A stretch of DNA of 64,000 bases from Marinobacter fonticola (GTDB lineage Bacteria; Pseudomonadota; Gammaproteobacteria; Pseudomonadales; Oleiphilaceae), in assembly GCF_008122265.1 (NCBI RefSeq), contig NZ_CP043042.1:2604001-2668000 (forward strand), given 5' to 3'. The notes under the pieces were generated by a model. It did not search any database and was not told the DNA's origin. It worked only from the letters and a program-made list of their open reading frames with translations. Position numbers and translations under genes: made by a program. Shown here one piece after another: positions 49,212-59,355 of this stretch; positions within the stretch are counted from its first letter, which is position 1, and every line of letters starts with the position of its first letter.

Positions 49212-49682
49212 ATGAAGAACGAAGCCTGCCCCTGCGGCAGTCAGCAGCCCTACTCCTCATGCTGCGGGCCACTCCATGAAGGAGGCCGCGTGGCTGCAAC
49301 GCCCGAAGCCCTGATGCGGTCACGTTTCGCGGCCTTCGCCACGCACAAGCCCGATTACCTGCTGCTCACCTGGCATCCGAAAACACGGCCGTCCCAACTG
49401 GACCTGAAAGACGCCCCGGTCTGGACCAGCCTACAGATTCTGGATGCCTCGCAAACCGGCCCTCAAGGCGCCGTGCACTTTCGGGCCATCTACTGGGACA
49501 AAGGACAATGGGGCTATCTGGAAGAAAGATCGGACTTTGCCCGGGAAGACGGGCAATGGCTTTATGTCAGCGGGGATCCCCGTCAAGGACTATTGAAGCC
49601 AGGCCGCAACGACCGCTGCCCCTGTGGGAGCGGTCGCAAATACAAGGCCTGCTGTATTAATCGTGATGACACAAAAAGTTAA
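49212..49682 (+). CDS. ychJ: YchJ-family SEC-C motif protein (UPF0225)
   Basis: Function not established for the family. The 156-residue protein has a zinc-binding SEC-C motif at each end, CPCGSQQPYSSCC (residues 6-18) and CPCGSGRKYKACC near the C-terminus, around a YchJ middle domain (ALMRSRFAAFATHKPDYLL, VHFRAIYWDKG). GGAG is six bases before the ATG. Its TAA stop is shared head-on with the ectD stop in the four bases TTAA. Confidence 0.9.
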   Translation: MKNEACPCGSQQPYSSCCGPLHEGGRVAATPEALMRSRFAAFATHKPDYLLLTWHPKTRPSQLDLKDAPVWTSLQILDASQTGPQGAVHFRAIYWDKGQWGYLEERSDFAREDGQWLYVSGDPRQGLLKPGRNDRCPCGSGRKYKACCINRDDTKS

Positions 49683-50647
49683 GAGTCACCATGGCGTAGG
49701 GGTTGAACACCCTGCCCAGCCAGTTCCGGGAAATCGTCGTGCATGGTCAGTGCCTCATTGTTTTCCCGTGCCCCAAGAAACTCCGGCCGTGTATGGGGCG
49801 CGGCATAAGGTTCTCCAAGGCGGTTTTCGACACTGTTGTAGACAAAGAACAGATTCGACCGCGGCCATGGCGACATGTTTTTGTTGGACGCATGCAATGT
49901 ATTGCATTCGAACAACAGCAACGACCCCGCCGGCCCTTTGGGTGCCTGGATCCCGCCTCGGTTGGCCAGCATCGCCAGGGCGTCCTGATCGGGCACACCC
50001 AGACGCTGGGCTTTCAACGAGTCCGTCCAATTCATGTCCGGTGTCTCGCCCATGCACGGCACAAAATAGTGATGGGAACCGGGAATCAGCATCAGAGGCC
50101 CGTTGAACTCGTTGTTATCCGTTAGCATAAGTGACGCACTGACGGCTCGCATCCTAGGCATACCATCTTCGGAGTGCCAAGTCTCAAAGTCCGAGTGCCA
50201 GTCGAACCCACTGCCCTGAAAGCCGAACTTATCGTTGATGCGTGATTGGTGGATGTAGACTTCGCTTCCTAGAAGCTGACGAACCATCCCGAGAATACGT
50301 GGGTCCCGGGTCAGTCGGCTAAAATGATCGGAAAGCTCGTGCATCGCAAATACCGACCGGATCTCTCCCGATTCGGGATCCGTAATGATTTGATCCGACT
50401 CCATCAGCTTCTTATCGCTGGCCATCTCTTTGAGCTCGTCAAAGAATGGCTGCATCCGTTCTTGGGAAAAAAATCCCTCGAACCAGAGAAAGCCGTCACG
50501 CTCGTATTTGGACAATGCCACTTCACCAAGGGGGCCATCCCAGCGCCATTGGTTGCGAGAATGTACGACAGGGTCAAGACGAACGAAGGGATCGATGCCG
50601 TCGCCTTCTTTCAATCGCGAAGGGTAAGGGTTTGTTTCGTTGGTCAT
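49679..50647 (-). CDS. ectD: Ectoine hydroxylase
   Basis: Fe(II)/2-oxoglutarate dioxygenase that converts ectoine to 5-hydroxyectoine, an osmolyte. The 322-residue protein carries the EctD signature FDWHSDFETWHSEDGMPRMR and iron ligands His151, Asp153 and His252 (TLHASNKNM). Start at MTNETNPYPS with GAGG nine bases upstream; an in-frame TTG five codons earlier is less likely. No ectABC genes are in the window, so ectoine must be made elsewhere or imported. Confidence 0.94.
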   Translation of the reverse strand: MTNETNPYPSRLKEGDGIDPFVRLDPVVHSRNQWRWDGPLGEVALSKYERDGFLWFEGFFSQERMQPFFDELKEMASDKKLMESDQIITDPESGEIRSVFAMHELSDHFSRLTRDPRILGMVRQLLGSEVYIHQSRINDKFGFQGSGFDWHSDFETWHSEDGMPRMRAVSASLMLTDNNEFNGPLMLIPGSHHYFVPCMGETPDMNWTDSLKAQRLGVPDQDALAMLANRGGIQAPKGPAGSLLLFECNTLHASNKNMSPWPRSNLFFVYNSVENRLGEPYAAPHTRPEFLGARENNEALTMHDDFPELAGQGVQPLRHGDS

Positions 50648-50872
50648 AGCGGATAACCTCAATTTCTCTGCAATGCATCAAAATTTTGGCCGTCCGGATT
50701 AGCTCCAGGCATCGCTCCGTGAGCCAGTCACGGAACTTCAGAGGGCCCGACGTCTAGGCTGGTCCTTCGGCCATCGCGGGATATTAAAAACACGCTTGCA
50801 TAGGGCGCTCCAAAACAGATCCAACAGGCTTTGGAATTCCCTAACACTCTATGTGTACCATACTCCGTTTTC

Positions 50873-51916
50873 TCAACCACCGAACAACAACATAAGGCAA
50901 ACACCGAGCACGTAAAGTACGATTATTGCGAAACTTTCAGAACCGATGCGGGCTATGCCCTGCTCCTGCCGCCGAATCAACCCCATCATCAGAATGCCGC
51001 ACATGAGCAAGGTCAGCGCTACCCAGAATTGCGACGAGTCGCGCATGGCGTGATAGATGGAACCGTCTCTGTACGCCACGTCCGACGCCGCCATGAACAA
51101 CGTATCGAAGGCGTTGCCGCCGATAATACCGCCTATCGCCAGTGTAAGCGCGCCGCGGCGCACCGCTGCGATCGACGTCACCAGCTCGGGAATCGAGGTA
51201 CTGACCGCCGTAAACAATACGCCCACAGCGGTCAGCGACATTCCCGACGCCGATGCAATCTTATTGGCCGTCGGCTCCAGCAGCCATCCCGCTAGCCCGA
51301 GGCCAGCGGTCAACAGTGCGAACTCCACCCCTAGCCTTGATAACGGTGGCATTTGGCCTACATCGTCGGGCACGTCCTGACGCGTCTCCCGGGTGAACGA
51401 GGGACGCCACATGGGCTCCAGACGCGCCTTTTTGACCAGCCGAATCCCGTATATATACATCCCGAAAAGAATAGGCGTCGCTGGGTGAACGCCCCAGATC
51501 GTGACATCCGGCGACAGCGGCGCAAACAGGATCAGCCCGAGGAGAGAAATCAACAGCGCATTCTGGAGCATGTTGGGCACCGAAGCGGCGGCATGCTCCA
51601 GGTTCGCCCGCCGATAAACCAGATCGGCCATCGCCAGAAAAAAAGTCTGTACGGCAATACCGCCCATCGCGTTGCTGATGGCCAATTCGGGATGCCCACG
51701 CCAGGCCGCCGTGACCGATAGCACAGCCCCCGAAAGCGACGTCGCCGCCCCCAGGATAACCGCGCCTGCAAGCGCTTCGCCGATACCCAGGCGGTCGGCG
51801 AGCTGGTCCACTACCCGGGTCAATCGTGTGCCCAAAATACCGATGATCAGCGCACAGACGCAGAAGATGATCACGCTGACCGAGATAGACCAGTTTTCCG
51901 GGCTTAGGCTAGACAC
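50873..51916 (-). CDS. Na+/Ca2+ exchanger-family membrane protein, divergent first alpha repeat
   Basis: About ten hydrophobic helices in 347 residues and two inverted exchanger repeats. The second repeat is canonical: STSIPELVTSIAAVRRG with Glu244, and GGNAFD with Asn268 and Asp271. In the first repeat the corresponding Pro-Glu is Ser62-Gly63 (ATSLSGAVLSV) and the GSN turn is GGI (residues 85-87), so ion-ligand positions are missing on one side. Ion specificity cannot be called. GTG start with GAGGAG five bases upstream, only 13 bp after nuoN, so probably in the nuo transcript. Confidence 0.8.
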   Translation of the reverse strand: MSSLSPENWSISVSVIIFCVCALIIGILGTRLTRVVDQLADRLGIGEALAGAVILGAATSLSGAVLSVTAAWRGHPELAISNAMGGIAVQTFFLAMADLVYRRANLEHAAASVPNMLQNALLISLLGLILFAPLSPDVTIWGVHPATPILFGMYIYGIRLVKKARLEPMWRPSFTRETRQDVPDDVGQMPPLSRLGVEFALLTAGLGLAGWLLEPTANKIASASGMSLTAVGVLFTAVSTSIPELVTSIAAVRRGALTLAIGGIIGGNAFDTLFMAASDVAYRDGSIYHAMRDSSQFWVALTLLMCGILMMGLIRRQEQGIARIGSESFAIIVLYVLGVCLMLLFGG

Positions 51917-51929
51917 ACAAACTCCTCTA

Positions 51930-53372
51930 TTAGTGGCCGGCGACCGAAAGGTTAGCCATCCAGTCGATTGCCGGTGTCGGGTAGACGCCCAGCAAAATCA
52001 CCAACAGCGCCAGCCCCAGCACCACGACGCCTCCAGCACGAACCCCCCAATCGTGGGGCGCATCCCGACGGCGCATGCCCGGCTCGACCAGATAGAGGGT
52101 GACCAGCACCCGAAGGTAGTAGTAAAGCCCGATGGCACTGCCAACCAGAATACCGCCCACCAGCCACCAGCGGCTGGCCTCGACCGCCAGGGCAATGATG
52201 TAGAACTTGCCGATAAAGCCCGCGGTAAACGGAATGCCGGCCAATGAAAGCAACGTCACCGTCAGCACGGCCGCTAGATAGGGCCGCCGCCAAAATAAAC
52301 CGCGATAATGATGCAGCGCTGAAGCATCTTCCCCGCTGTAGGGACTGGAAAGCACGGTGACCACGCCAAACGCACCCAGGGTGGTAATCAGGTAGGTGAT
52401 CAGATAAATCCCTGCCGTTTCCACGGCTAACCCGTCGGCAACCACCAACGCGACCAACAGGTAGCCGAAGTGCGCAATCGAGGAATACCCGAGTAAGCGC
52501 TTCAGATTGGGCTGGACCAGCGCAAGAATGTTGCCAGCGAGCATGGTGACTAACGCCAGCGCCGTTAAGATCACGTGTGGACCGGCTTCGTGGAACACCG
52601 GTATTTCCATCACGATCCTGAGAAAGACGATGAAGACAGCCGCCTTGCTTGCCGTCGCCAAAAACGTCGCCGACGGTCCTGGGCCCCCTTGATAGACGTC
52701 CGGTGTCCACAGGTGGAAGGGCACGAAGGAAAGTTTGAAGCCCAGGCCAACCAGCATCAGGCCAGCACCCGCAATCGCCCAGACACCGCTAGTGCCCGAC
52801 AGTTCGGCGCCGATGGCAGCAATCTCGAGTTCTCCAGTTTCCGCATAGAGCAACGCCATGCCAAAAAGCAAAAAGGCGGTGCCCGCGGCGGAAAGGATTA
52901 GATACTTGATGCCCGCCTCCAGGGAGCGTTCGTCCCGGAAGGTATAGGCCAGCATGCCGTACAGCGGCATCGAGAGTAGTTCCAGGCCGAAAAAGAGGGT
53001 GGCAAAGTGGCGACTCGCCACTAACACCATGCCACCCGCGGCAGCACACAGCAGCAGCAGGTAGAATTCTTCCTTGGGTCCGGAATAACCCTCCAGATAG
53101 GCGTGGCCGAAGGTTACGCACGCCAGTGACGAGACCAGCACCACGGCCATACCGAACACAGTAAGGCCGTCGAACACCAGCAAAGGTGTTTCTACGGTGT
53201 CCATCAGCCCAACCGCCAGCAGCGAAACCAGCGCAGCGTTCAGGCCGACTACCGCCACCAGGAACGTCACCGTGTGCTGACGCCGCCAAGCAATCCCCAG
53301 CATCACCACAACGGCCGTGGCGCAAACCAGGATGACAGGCGTGAGGGCAAAGATGTCGGCTTTTGTCAGCAT
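51930..53372 (-). CDS. nuoN: NADH-quinone oxidoreductase subunit N
   Basis: Antiporter-like proton-pumping subunit of the complex I membrane arm. 480 residues, about 14 hydrophobic helices, with SMPLYGMLAYTFRDERSLEAG, KLSFVPFHLWTPDVYQG and LGYSSIAHFGYLLV in order, as in the Nqo14/NuoN family. GGAGGG is five bases before the chosen ATG; the ATG three bases earlier overlaps nuoM by four. It is last of the nuo genes. Confidence 0.95.
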   Translation of the reverse strand: MLTKADIFALTPVILVCATAVVVMLGIAWRRQHTVTFLVAVVGLNAALVSLLAVGLMDTVETPLLVFDGLTVFGMAVVLVSSLACVTFGHAYLEGYSGPKEEFYLLLLCAAAGGMVLVASRHFATLFFGLELLSMPLYGMLAYTFRDERSLEAGIKYLILSAAGTAFLLFGMALLYAETGELEIAAIGAELSGTSGVWAIAGAGLMLVGLGFKLSFVPFHLWTPDVYQGGPGPSATFLATASKAAVFIVFLRIVMEIPVFHEAGPHVILTALALVTMLAGNILALVQPNLKRLLGYSSIAHFGYLLVALVVADGLAVETAGIYLITYLITTLGAFGVVTVLSSPYSGEDASALHHYRGLFWRRPYLAAVLTVTLLSLAGIPFTAGFIGKFYIIALAVEASRWWLVGGILVGSAIGLYYYLRVLVTLYLVEPGMRRRDAPHDWGVRAGGVVVLGLALLVILLGVYPTPAIDWMANLSVAGH

Positions 53373-54922
53373 CATTGCCCTCCCATGAGCCAGTGAACCG
53401 TATCGACTTGGGCTCCGGCGGCAAATAACCGCTGAACCTCACCCATGACCGCGCCCGTGGTATCCAGCAGCAGCTGAGGATAGAGTCCGAACAGCAGCAC
53501 CAGGGCCAACAAGCCTGCCATCATGGTGTACTCGCGCCAATCCAGACCGCGCAACCGTTCCTCCCCCTGTGGCGGACCAAAGTGGACCCGCTGCATCAGT
53601 ATCAGTGAATAGATCGCGGCCAACACCAACCCCACACTCGCCAGAATTACCACTTCCGGCGCCGCCGGGAAGGTCCCGAACAGCACCATGAACTCGCCGA
53701 TAAAGTTCGCCGTTCCCGGCATGCCCAACGAGGCGGCGACAAAGCACAGGGAGAACCCCGGCAGGCTATCGAAACGTCCCCAAAGCCCGCCCATTTTGCG
53801 CATATCACGCGTATGCAAACGCTCGAAGAGTTGACCGCTGAGGATGAACAGGCCCGCCGCCGAGAAAGCATGGGCCACCATCAATACGACGACGCCCTGT
53901 AATGCAAGTTCAGAACCGGAGTAGATGCCGATCAACACGAAACCCATGTGAGAAATCGAGGTATAGGCAATGAGACGCTTGATATCCTGTTGCCCGCAAG
54001 CCAACAGGGCACCGTAGAAAATACCGATGACGCCCAACCCCATAGCGACCGGCGCAAAGGCCTGCGACGCCTCGGGAAACAGCGGCAGAGCAAAACGCAG
54101 CATGCCGTACGCTGCAGTTTTTAGCAGGATACCGGCGAGATCCACGCTACCCGCCGTCGGCGCCTGTGCATGGGCATCCGGCAACCAGCCATGCAGCGGT
54201 ACAACGGGCAGCTTTACGGCGAAAGCGATAAAGAAACCCAGCATCAGCCACATGGCCGTCGACTCCGACAAGGGCGTCTGCATCAGATCCGCATAGCTGA
54301 AGGAGTATTCGCCGGTATTAGCATGGTGGATAAACACCAGCGCCAGAATGGAGACCAGCATCAGCAGACCGCTGGCCTGGGTGTAGATGAAAAACTTCAT
54401 TGCCGCGCGGATGCGGGTCTTGCCCTCCGAGCCACTGTGCCCCCATAGCGCGATCAGGAAGTACATCGGCACCAGCATCATTTCCCAAAAGAAGAAAAAC
54501 AGGAAAAGATCGATGGCCAGAAACACCCCAACGACACCAGCCAGGATGAAGAGGAGGTTCAAATGGAAGAAACCGATCCGGTGTGCGATTTCCTTCCAGG
54601 AACAGATAACGGCCAGCATGCCGAGAAAGCCGGTTAACGCAATCAGGATCAACGAAAGACCGTCGAGCGCAAGATGAATATCGATACCAAACCTTGGGAT
54701 CCACGGCACCCGCCATTCCATCGCCCAACGCAGCGTATCCGCATCGCCGGTGGCTGCCGGCAACTGGTAATCCCCCTGCCACCAAAGCACCAGGGTGGTG
54801 ACGAAGACCGCTAACATGGTGGCCAGGGCAATCCAGCGTGGTGCCTTTTCACCCCAGCGGTCCGCCTGCCAGCACAGAAGGCCGCCAATAAAGGGAATCA
54901 GGATCAGCCAAATCAACACCAT
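53372..54922 (-). CDS. nuoM: NADH-quinone oxidoreductase subunit M
   Basis: Proton-pumping antiporter-like subunit. 516 residues with FFFFWEMMLVPMYFLIALWG (conserved membrane Glu), KLPVVPLHGWLPDAHAQAPT (conserved Lys and His), and LIAYTSISHMGFVLIG. AAGGAG lies 11 bases before the ATG, inside the small ORF that overlaps its start by 10 bases. Confidence 0.95.
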   Translation of the reverse strand: MVLIWLILIPFIGGLLCWQADRWGEKAPRWIALATMLAVFVTTLVLWWQGDYQLPAATGDADTLRWAMEWRVPWIPRFGIDIHLALDGLSLILIALTGFLGMLAVICSWKEIAHRIGFFHLNLLFILAGVVGVFLAIDLFLFFFFWEMMLVPMYFLIALWGHSGSEGKTRIRAAMKFFIYTQASGLLMLVSILALVFIHHANTGEYSFSYADLMQTPLSESTAMWLMLGFFIAFAVKLPVVPLHGWLPDAHAQAPTAGSVDLAGILLKTAAYGMLRFALPLFPEASQAFAPVAMGLGVIGIFYGALLACGQQDIKRLIAYTSISHMGFVLIGIYSGSELALQGVVVLMVAHAFSAAGLFILSGQLFERLHTRDMRKMGGLWGRFDSLPGFSLCFVAASLGMPGTANFIGEFMVLFGTFPAAPEVVILASVGLVLAAIYSLILMQRVHFGPPQGEERLRGLDWREYTMMAGLLALVLLFGLYPQLLLDTTGAVMGEVQRLFAAGAQVDTVHWLMGGQ

Positions 54923-55044
54923 GGCGTCGACATCTCCTTCGCAGTACGTGCATCGATCGGACGATAGAGCGTGATTTGACGATGCGCCATCCGTTGTCGA
55001 GGTCCCATTGACTGCCGAAGTGGCATCTGTTGTAGCGGCCTCAT
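54913..55044 (-). CDS. Possible 43-residue small protein between nuoL and nuoM
   Basis: ATG with GGAG at five bases opens a 43-codon frame ending TGA inside nuoM. The N-terminal half is a loose hexapeptide repeat (PLRQSM, GPRQRM, AHRQIT) rich in Arg, Gln and Met; the C-terminal half is ITLYRPIDARTAKEMSTPWC. It has no membrane helix and resembles no complex I subunit known to me. It fills an otherwise unusual 136-bp gap in a tightly packed operon, and could couple translation to nuoM. Confidence 0.45.
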   Translation of the reverse strand: MRPLQQMPLRQSMGPRQRMAHRQITLYRPIDARTAKEMSTPWC

Positions 55045-55058
55045 GCGCTCTCCTTTGC

Positions 55059-56930
55059 TCAGTAATTCAGTGCCAGCACCAGCAAGACCACTGTTGCACC
55101 CAGTGCCATCGACGTCGCGTAAGTACGCAACCGGCCAGTCTGGGTCCGTGTCAGCCCGGCATTGAACAGCCGGACCACACCGGCAACCATTCCGAAAATC
55201 CGGTCGACTAAATCTTTGCGCATCACGTGCACGATCCACCGGTAAGGGCGGACAAGCGTTCGTTCGAACAGCCAATCGAAGCCCCAGGCGTGATGCCAAT
55301 AGGTCCAAAGCATCGACGGCCACCCCTTCTCCACACGATTTGCGAGCCACTGGCGGCGATTGAGAAACAACCAAAGACCGATACCAATCCCGGCCAGCGA
55401 CGTGGCGGCAGCGAGCAATTCCAGCGTCGTGTGACCGGACTGGACCCACTCACCCGGTCCCTTCGGCAGCACGCCCTCCAGAGGCGGTGTTATCAGACCG
55501 CCCAAAAAAGTGGATAGGACGCCCAGGACGACCAACGGAAGACCGTGCTGGAGCCCGCGCCCGGGTTCGGCATGGCGGGCATTGTCACTGCCTGCCGCGC
55601 CGTGGAAGGTGCCGATAATCAAACGCAAGGTATATAGGGATGTCAGCAAGGCGCCGACCAGGCCTGCCAGCAGCAACCCGCTCTGATCCGCAGCGAAGGC
55701 CTGCCAGAGAATTTCGTCCTTGCTGTAGAAGCCTGCCGTCAATAAGGGTAAGGCCACGAGAGCTGCGCCGCCGACAACGAAGCCCGCGTACGCCAACGGC
55801 AACGTTCGCCAGAGTCCGCCCAGGCGCCGCATGTCCTGCTCGTGGTGACAGCTGATGATCACCGCACCCGCCGACAGGAAAAGCAGAGCTTTGAAGAAAG
55901 CATGGGTCATCAGGTGGAAGACGGCCGCATCGTAGGCGCCCACACCCAACGCCAGGAACATGTAGCCGATCTGGCTCATGGTGGAATAGGCCAACACCCG
56001 TTTTATATCGGTTTGCGCCAGCGCTGCGAAGCCTGCCATGAGCAAGGTCAGAGCACCGATGACCCCAACCAGGTACTGGGCGTCCGGCGCCAGATCGAAG
56101 AGTCCGTGCAGACGCGCGATCAGGTAAACACCGGCGGTGACCATCGTCGCGGCGTGGATTAAAGCGGATACCGGCGTCGGCCCGGCCATCGCATCGGCAA
56201 GCCAGGTATGCAGCGGTAACTGCGCGGATTTACCCAGCGCGCCGCCTAAAACCAGCAGTGCGGCAATCTCCACCGTGGGATTGCCCCGGTCCCACAGTTC
56301 AGGCGCCATACGAAGGATTTCGGCGATGTTCAGCGTGCCAACCTCGCTAAACAGTAAAAACAGTCCAATGGCCAGAAAGACATCGCCGATCCGGGTCACG
56401 ATAAAAGCTTTGAATGCCGCAGCACCGTTGGCTGGGTCCCGATAGTAGTAGCCGATTAGCAGATAGCTGCACAGACCGACGCCTTCCCAGCCGAGAAATA
56501 GCAGCAACAGGTTATCGCCCAACACCAATAACACCATGCTGAACACAAACAGGTTCATGTAGGCGTAGAAGCGGGTTATGCCCTCCTCGCCACGCATATA
56601 CCACGCGGCGAAAAGATGGATCAGGAAACCCACACCGGTTATCACGCCAAGCATGGTGAGAGAGAGCCCATCAAGAGCCAGGCCGATGGTCGGCTTGAAG
56701 TCGCCGACGGAAATCCAAGTCCACAAGGTTACGGCCACCGGCTCGCCGTTGCCCGCCAGAAATTCCACGGCAATCACCGCGGTTACCAGCGCCGCCAGCC
56801 CAACGCTGGTGAACCCGACAACGGCGCTGCTACGTTCCCCCAGCCGCCCGTGGGAGAAAGCCAGGATAAGCATACCGATCAACGGCAGTAGAAAGGTCCA
56901 GGGCAAGAGTGATGTCGACAAATCCATCAT
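55059..56930 (-). CDS. nuoL: NADH-quinone oxidoreductase subunit L
   Basis: Distal proton-pumping subunit with the long lateral helix. 623 residues, many helices, with [20 protein letters not shown] (conserved Glu), [20 protein letters not shown] (conserved Lys/His region) and [17 protein letters not shown]. Two tandem ATGs overlap the nuoK stop by four or one base; GGGA is seven bases before the first. Confidence 0.96.
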   Translation of the reverse strand: MMDLSTSLLPWTFLLPLIGMLILAFSHGRLGERSSAVVGFTSVGLAALVTAVIAVEFLAGNGEPVAVTLWTWISVGDFKPTIGLALDGLSLTMLGVITGVGFLIHLFAAWYMRGEEGITRFYAYMNLFVFSMVLLVLGDNLLLLFLGWEGVGLCSYLLIGYYYRDPANGAAAFKAFIVTRIGDVFLAIGLFLLFSEVGTLNIAEILRMAPELWDRGNPTVEIAALLVLGGALGKSAQLPLHTWLADAMAGPTPVSALIHAATMVTAGVYLIARLHGLFDLAPDAQYLVGVIGALTLLMAGFAALAQTDIKRVLAYSTMSQIGYMFLALGVGAYDAAVFHLMTHAFFKALLFLSAGAVIISCHHEQDMRRLGGLWRTLPLAYAGFVVGGAALVALPLLTAGFYSKDEILWQAFAADQSGLLLAGLVGALLTSLYTLRLIIGTFHGAAGSDNARHAEPGRGLQHGLPLVVLGVLSTFLGGLITPPLEGVLPKGPGEWVQSGHTTLELLAAATSLAGIGIGLWLFLNRRQWLANRVEKGWPSMLWTYWHHAWGFDWLFERTLVRPYRWIVHVMRKDLVDRIFGMVAGVVRLFNAGLTRTQTGRLRTYATSMALGATVVLLVLALNY

Positions 56931-57235
56931 CCTCGCATCCCGCTTGCTTTATCCGTATCCAGAGTCCGGAAGCGATGGAACAGTTGGATCAACAGCGCCA
57001 GGCCGACACTGGCCTCGGCCGCCGCCAGGGTAATTACCAGCAAAAACATGGCCTGCCCTTCCGGCTGCTGCCAGGCGGTGCCCGCTACAATGAAAGCTAA
57101 ACCGGCGGCATTGAGCATGACTTCCAGGCTCATTAGCACAAACACCATATTGCGCCGGAACATCAGGCCCGCCAGTCCCAGGGCAAAAAGCACCGCCGCG
57201 AGGATCAGACCATGCGCCATGGGGATGCCGCTCAT
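56927..57235 (-). CDS. nuoK: NADH-quinone oxidoreductase subunit K
   Basis: Small membrane subunit of the proton channel region. 102 residues, three helices, with two conserved membrane glutamates in [15 protein letters not shown] and [14 protein letters not shown]. Overlaps nuoJ and nuoL by 4 bases each. Confidence 0.96.
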   Translation of the reverse strand: MSGIPMAHGLILAAVLFALGLAGLMFRRNMVFVLMSLEVMLNAAGLAFIVAGTAWQQPEGQAMFLLVITLAAAEASVGLALLIQLFHRFRTLDTDKASGMRG

Positions 57236-57774
57236 TGCTCCCCTCCTTTTTTGGCGCTCTTGGGAGACTCGGTCGATTTAATCGGCCCTATCCGGCCGAC
57301 GTGGGACGCCGTCACCAACGCCGCCAGCAACAGCATCGCCGCCAACTCCACCACCAGCAGCCACGGTCCGAAAAGCGTCTTGCCCACCGCCTTGGCTGTC
57401 AGGGTTTCACCCTCAATCATTCCTCCGGTGTCGCCGCGCCAGAGACTAAACACCAGCACGCCGAGTAACGCCATGGCGAGAATCGAGGGACCGGCCCAAG
57501 TGCTGGCTTTAAGCCATAGCCGTTCCTGGGCAGCCGCGCCTTCGCCCAAGTTCAGAATCATCACCACGAACACAAAGAGCACCATGATGGCGCCGGCATA
57601 AACGATAATTTCCAACGCCCCGGCGAAAGGCGCGCCGAGGGCGAAGTACACCATAGCCACCGCGATCAGCGACACGATCAGATAGAGCAGCGCATGAACA
57701 GCGTTGGTGCCGGTTATGACACCCAGCGTCGCCAGCACTGCTACCAGTCCACTGAGGTAAAAGGCCAGTTCCAT
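57232..57774 (-). CDS. nuoJ: NADH-quinone oxidoreductase subunit J
   Basis: Membrane subunit near the quinone site. 180 residues, five helices, with [20 protein letters not shown] and the conserved [20 protein letters not shown]. It starts 46 bp after nuoI and overlaps nuoK by 4 bases. Confidence 0.95.
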   Translation of the reverse strand: MELAFYLSGLVAVLATLGVITGTNAVHALLYLIVSLIAVAMVYFALGAPFAGALEIIVYAGAIMVLFVFVVMILNLGEGAAAQERLWLKASTWAGPSILAMALLGVLVFSLWRGDTGGMIEGETLTAKAVGKTLFGPWLLVVELAAMLLLAALVTASHVGRIGPIKSTESPKSAKKGGEQ

Positions 57775-57820
57775 CCTCGCTTTTCCCTTTTTTGAACTCC
57801 ATTATTTACGTGCTCGCCGA

Positions 57821-58363
57821 TTAGGGGAGCAGCGTCTTCACGTCTATCGGTTCCTGCTCGTTCTGAGCCTTGCCCTTATCCTTACCGGCAATCGATAGGC
57901 CGGCGACCTTGTAGAAATGATAATCGTGGTCTTTCCCAGGCCCGTTTATCAGTAGATCTTCTTTTTCGTACACCAGCTCCTGGCGGTCGTACTCGCTCAT
58001 TTCGAAATCCGGAGTGAGCTGAATCGCCGATGTCGGACAGGCTTCTTCGCACATGCCGCAAAAAATGCAGCGCGAAAAGTTGATGCGAAAGAACTCCGGG
58101 TACCAACGGCCGTCTTCCTGCTCGCCTTTCTGCAGCGCTATGCAGTCAACCGGACAGGCCACAGCGCAGAGGTTACAAGCAACACAGCGCTCCTCCCCGT
58201 CCGGGTCCCGGGTCAGCACGATCCGGCCCCGGTAGCGGGGCGGCAAGTCCACCGCCTCCTCCGGATAGTTCACCGTCTCCCGCTTGCGGAACGCGTGCAT
58301 GAAAATAATGCCCATGGTCTTCAACTGCGACCACGTCGCCGTCAGCAGCCATTTCAATGTCAT
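57821..58363 (-). CDS. nuoI: NADH-quinone oxidoreductase subunit I
   Basis: Carries clusters N6a and N6b of the peripheral arm. 180 residues with two [4Fe-4S] motifs, [16 protein letters not shown] and [16 protein letters not shown]. An amphipathic N-terminal segment precedes them. The start shares one base with the nuoH stop (TGATG). Confidence 0.97.
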   Translation of the reverse strand: MTLKWLLTATWSQLKTMGIIFMHAFRKRETVNYPEEAVDLPPRYRGRIVLTRDPDGEERCVACNLCAVACPVDCIALQKGEQEDGRWYPEFFRINFSRCIFCGMCEEACPTSAIQLTPDFEMSEYDRQELVYEKEDLLINGPGKDHDYHFYKVAGLSIAGKDKGKAQNEQEPIDVKTLLP

Positions 58364-59355
58364 CAGCCACCTCCCGTGGCGGGCGTATCCAGCAGGATGA
58401 CCGCACCGGTTATTAGCAAGTTGATCAGTGTCAGGGGCAGACAGACCTTCCAGCCGAAGCTCATCACCCGGTCATACCGGGGGCGCGGCAAAGCAGCCCG
58501 CAACAGCACGAAGAGCATCAGGAAGAAGCCGGTCTTGAGCCCGAACCAGATAATCGGCGGCAACCAGGGTCCATGCCAGCCGCCGAAGAAAAGCGTCACG
58601 ATCAGTGCCGAAACGAGCACCATGCCGACATACTCGCCAATGAAGAACATGCCGAACTTCATACTGGAATATTCGATGTGGTACCCATCTGCCAGTTCCT
58701 GTTCTGCCTCGGGCTGGTCGAACGGGTGGCGGTGGGTAACCGCGATCCCGGCGATCAAAAAGGTACAGAAACCGAAGAACTGGGGAATGATGAACCACAG
58801 ATCCGCCTGAGCCTGCACAATCTCACGCATATTGAACGACCCCGCCAGGGCCACCACACCCATCAGCGCCAGGCCCATAAAGACTTCATAGGACAATGTC
58901 TGTGCCGACGCGCGCATGGCACCGATCAATGCATACTTGTTGCCGCTGGACCAGCCCCCGAACAACACCGCGTAGACGTTGATGCCAGCCATGGCGAAGA
59001 AAAACAGCAGGCCGATGTGCAGGTCCGCCACGCCCCAGCCTGGCGTTATGGGGATGATCATGAACGACAGCAGCAGCGAGGCCATCGCGATAGCCGGGGC
59101 CAGCACAAACAGCTTGCGATCGGCGAAGGGGGGAATCCAATCTTCCTTGAAGAAGATCTTGATCATGTCCGCGAAAAGCTGCATCGACCCGAACGGCCCC
59201 ACCCGATTGGGGCCATGGCGATCCTGCCAGAGCCCCAGCAAGCGGCGTTCGATGACGGTCATCACCGCGCCCAGCAGGACCGCGCCCAATAGAATCACCA
59301 CCGCCTGGAACATGGCGTAAAGAACGGCCAGCACTTCCGGCGTTAGCCAGCTCAT
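58363..59355 (-). CDS. nuoH: NADH-quinone oxidoreductase subunit H
   Basis: Membrane anchor forming the quinone chamber. 330 residues, about eight helices, with [20 protein letters not shown] and the loop [20 protein letters not shown], both conserved in NuoH. Overlaps nuoG by 4 bases. Confidence 0.97.
   Translation of the reverse strand: MSWLTPEVLAVLYAMFQAVVILLGAVLLGAVMTVIERRLLGLWQDRHGPNRVGPFGSMQLFADMIKIFFKEDWIPPFADRKLFVLAPAIAMASLLLSFMIIPITPGWGVADLHIGLLFFFAMAGINVYAVLFGGWSSGNKYALIGAMRASAQTLSYEVFMGLALMGVVALAGSFNMREIVQAQADLWFIIPQFFGFCTFLIAGIAVTHRHPFDQPEAEQELADGYHIEYSSMKFGMFFIGEYVGMVLVSALIVTLFFGGWHGPWLPPIIWFGLKTGFFLMLFVLLRAALPRPRYDRVMSFGWKVCLPLTLINLLITGAVILLDTPATGGG

Noticed and set aside
54913..55449. 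178-codon ORF antisense frame covering the end of nuoL
   Set aside because: Its upstream part overlaps nuoL in another frame; only the last 43 codons, which start after a good binding site, were kept as a candidate.
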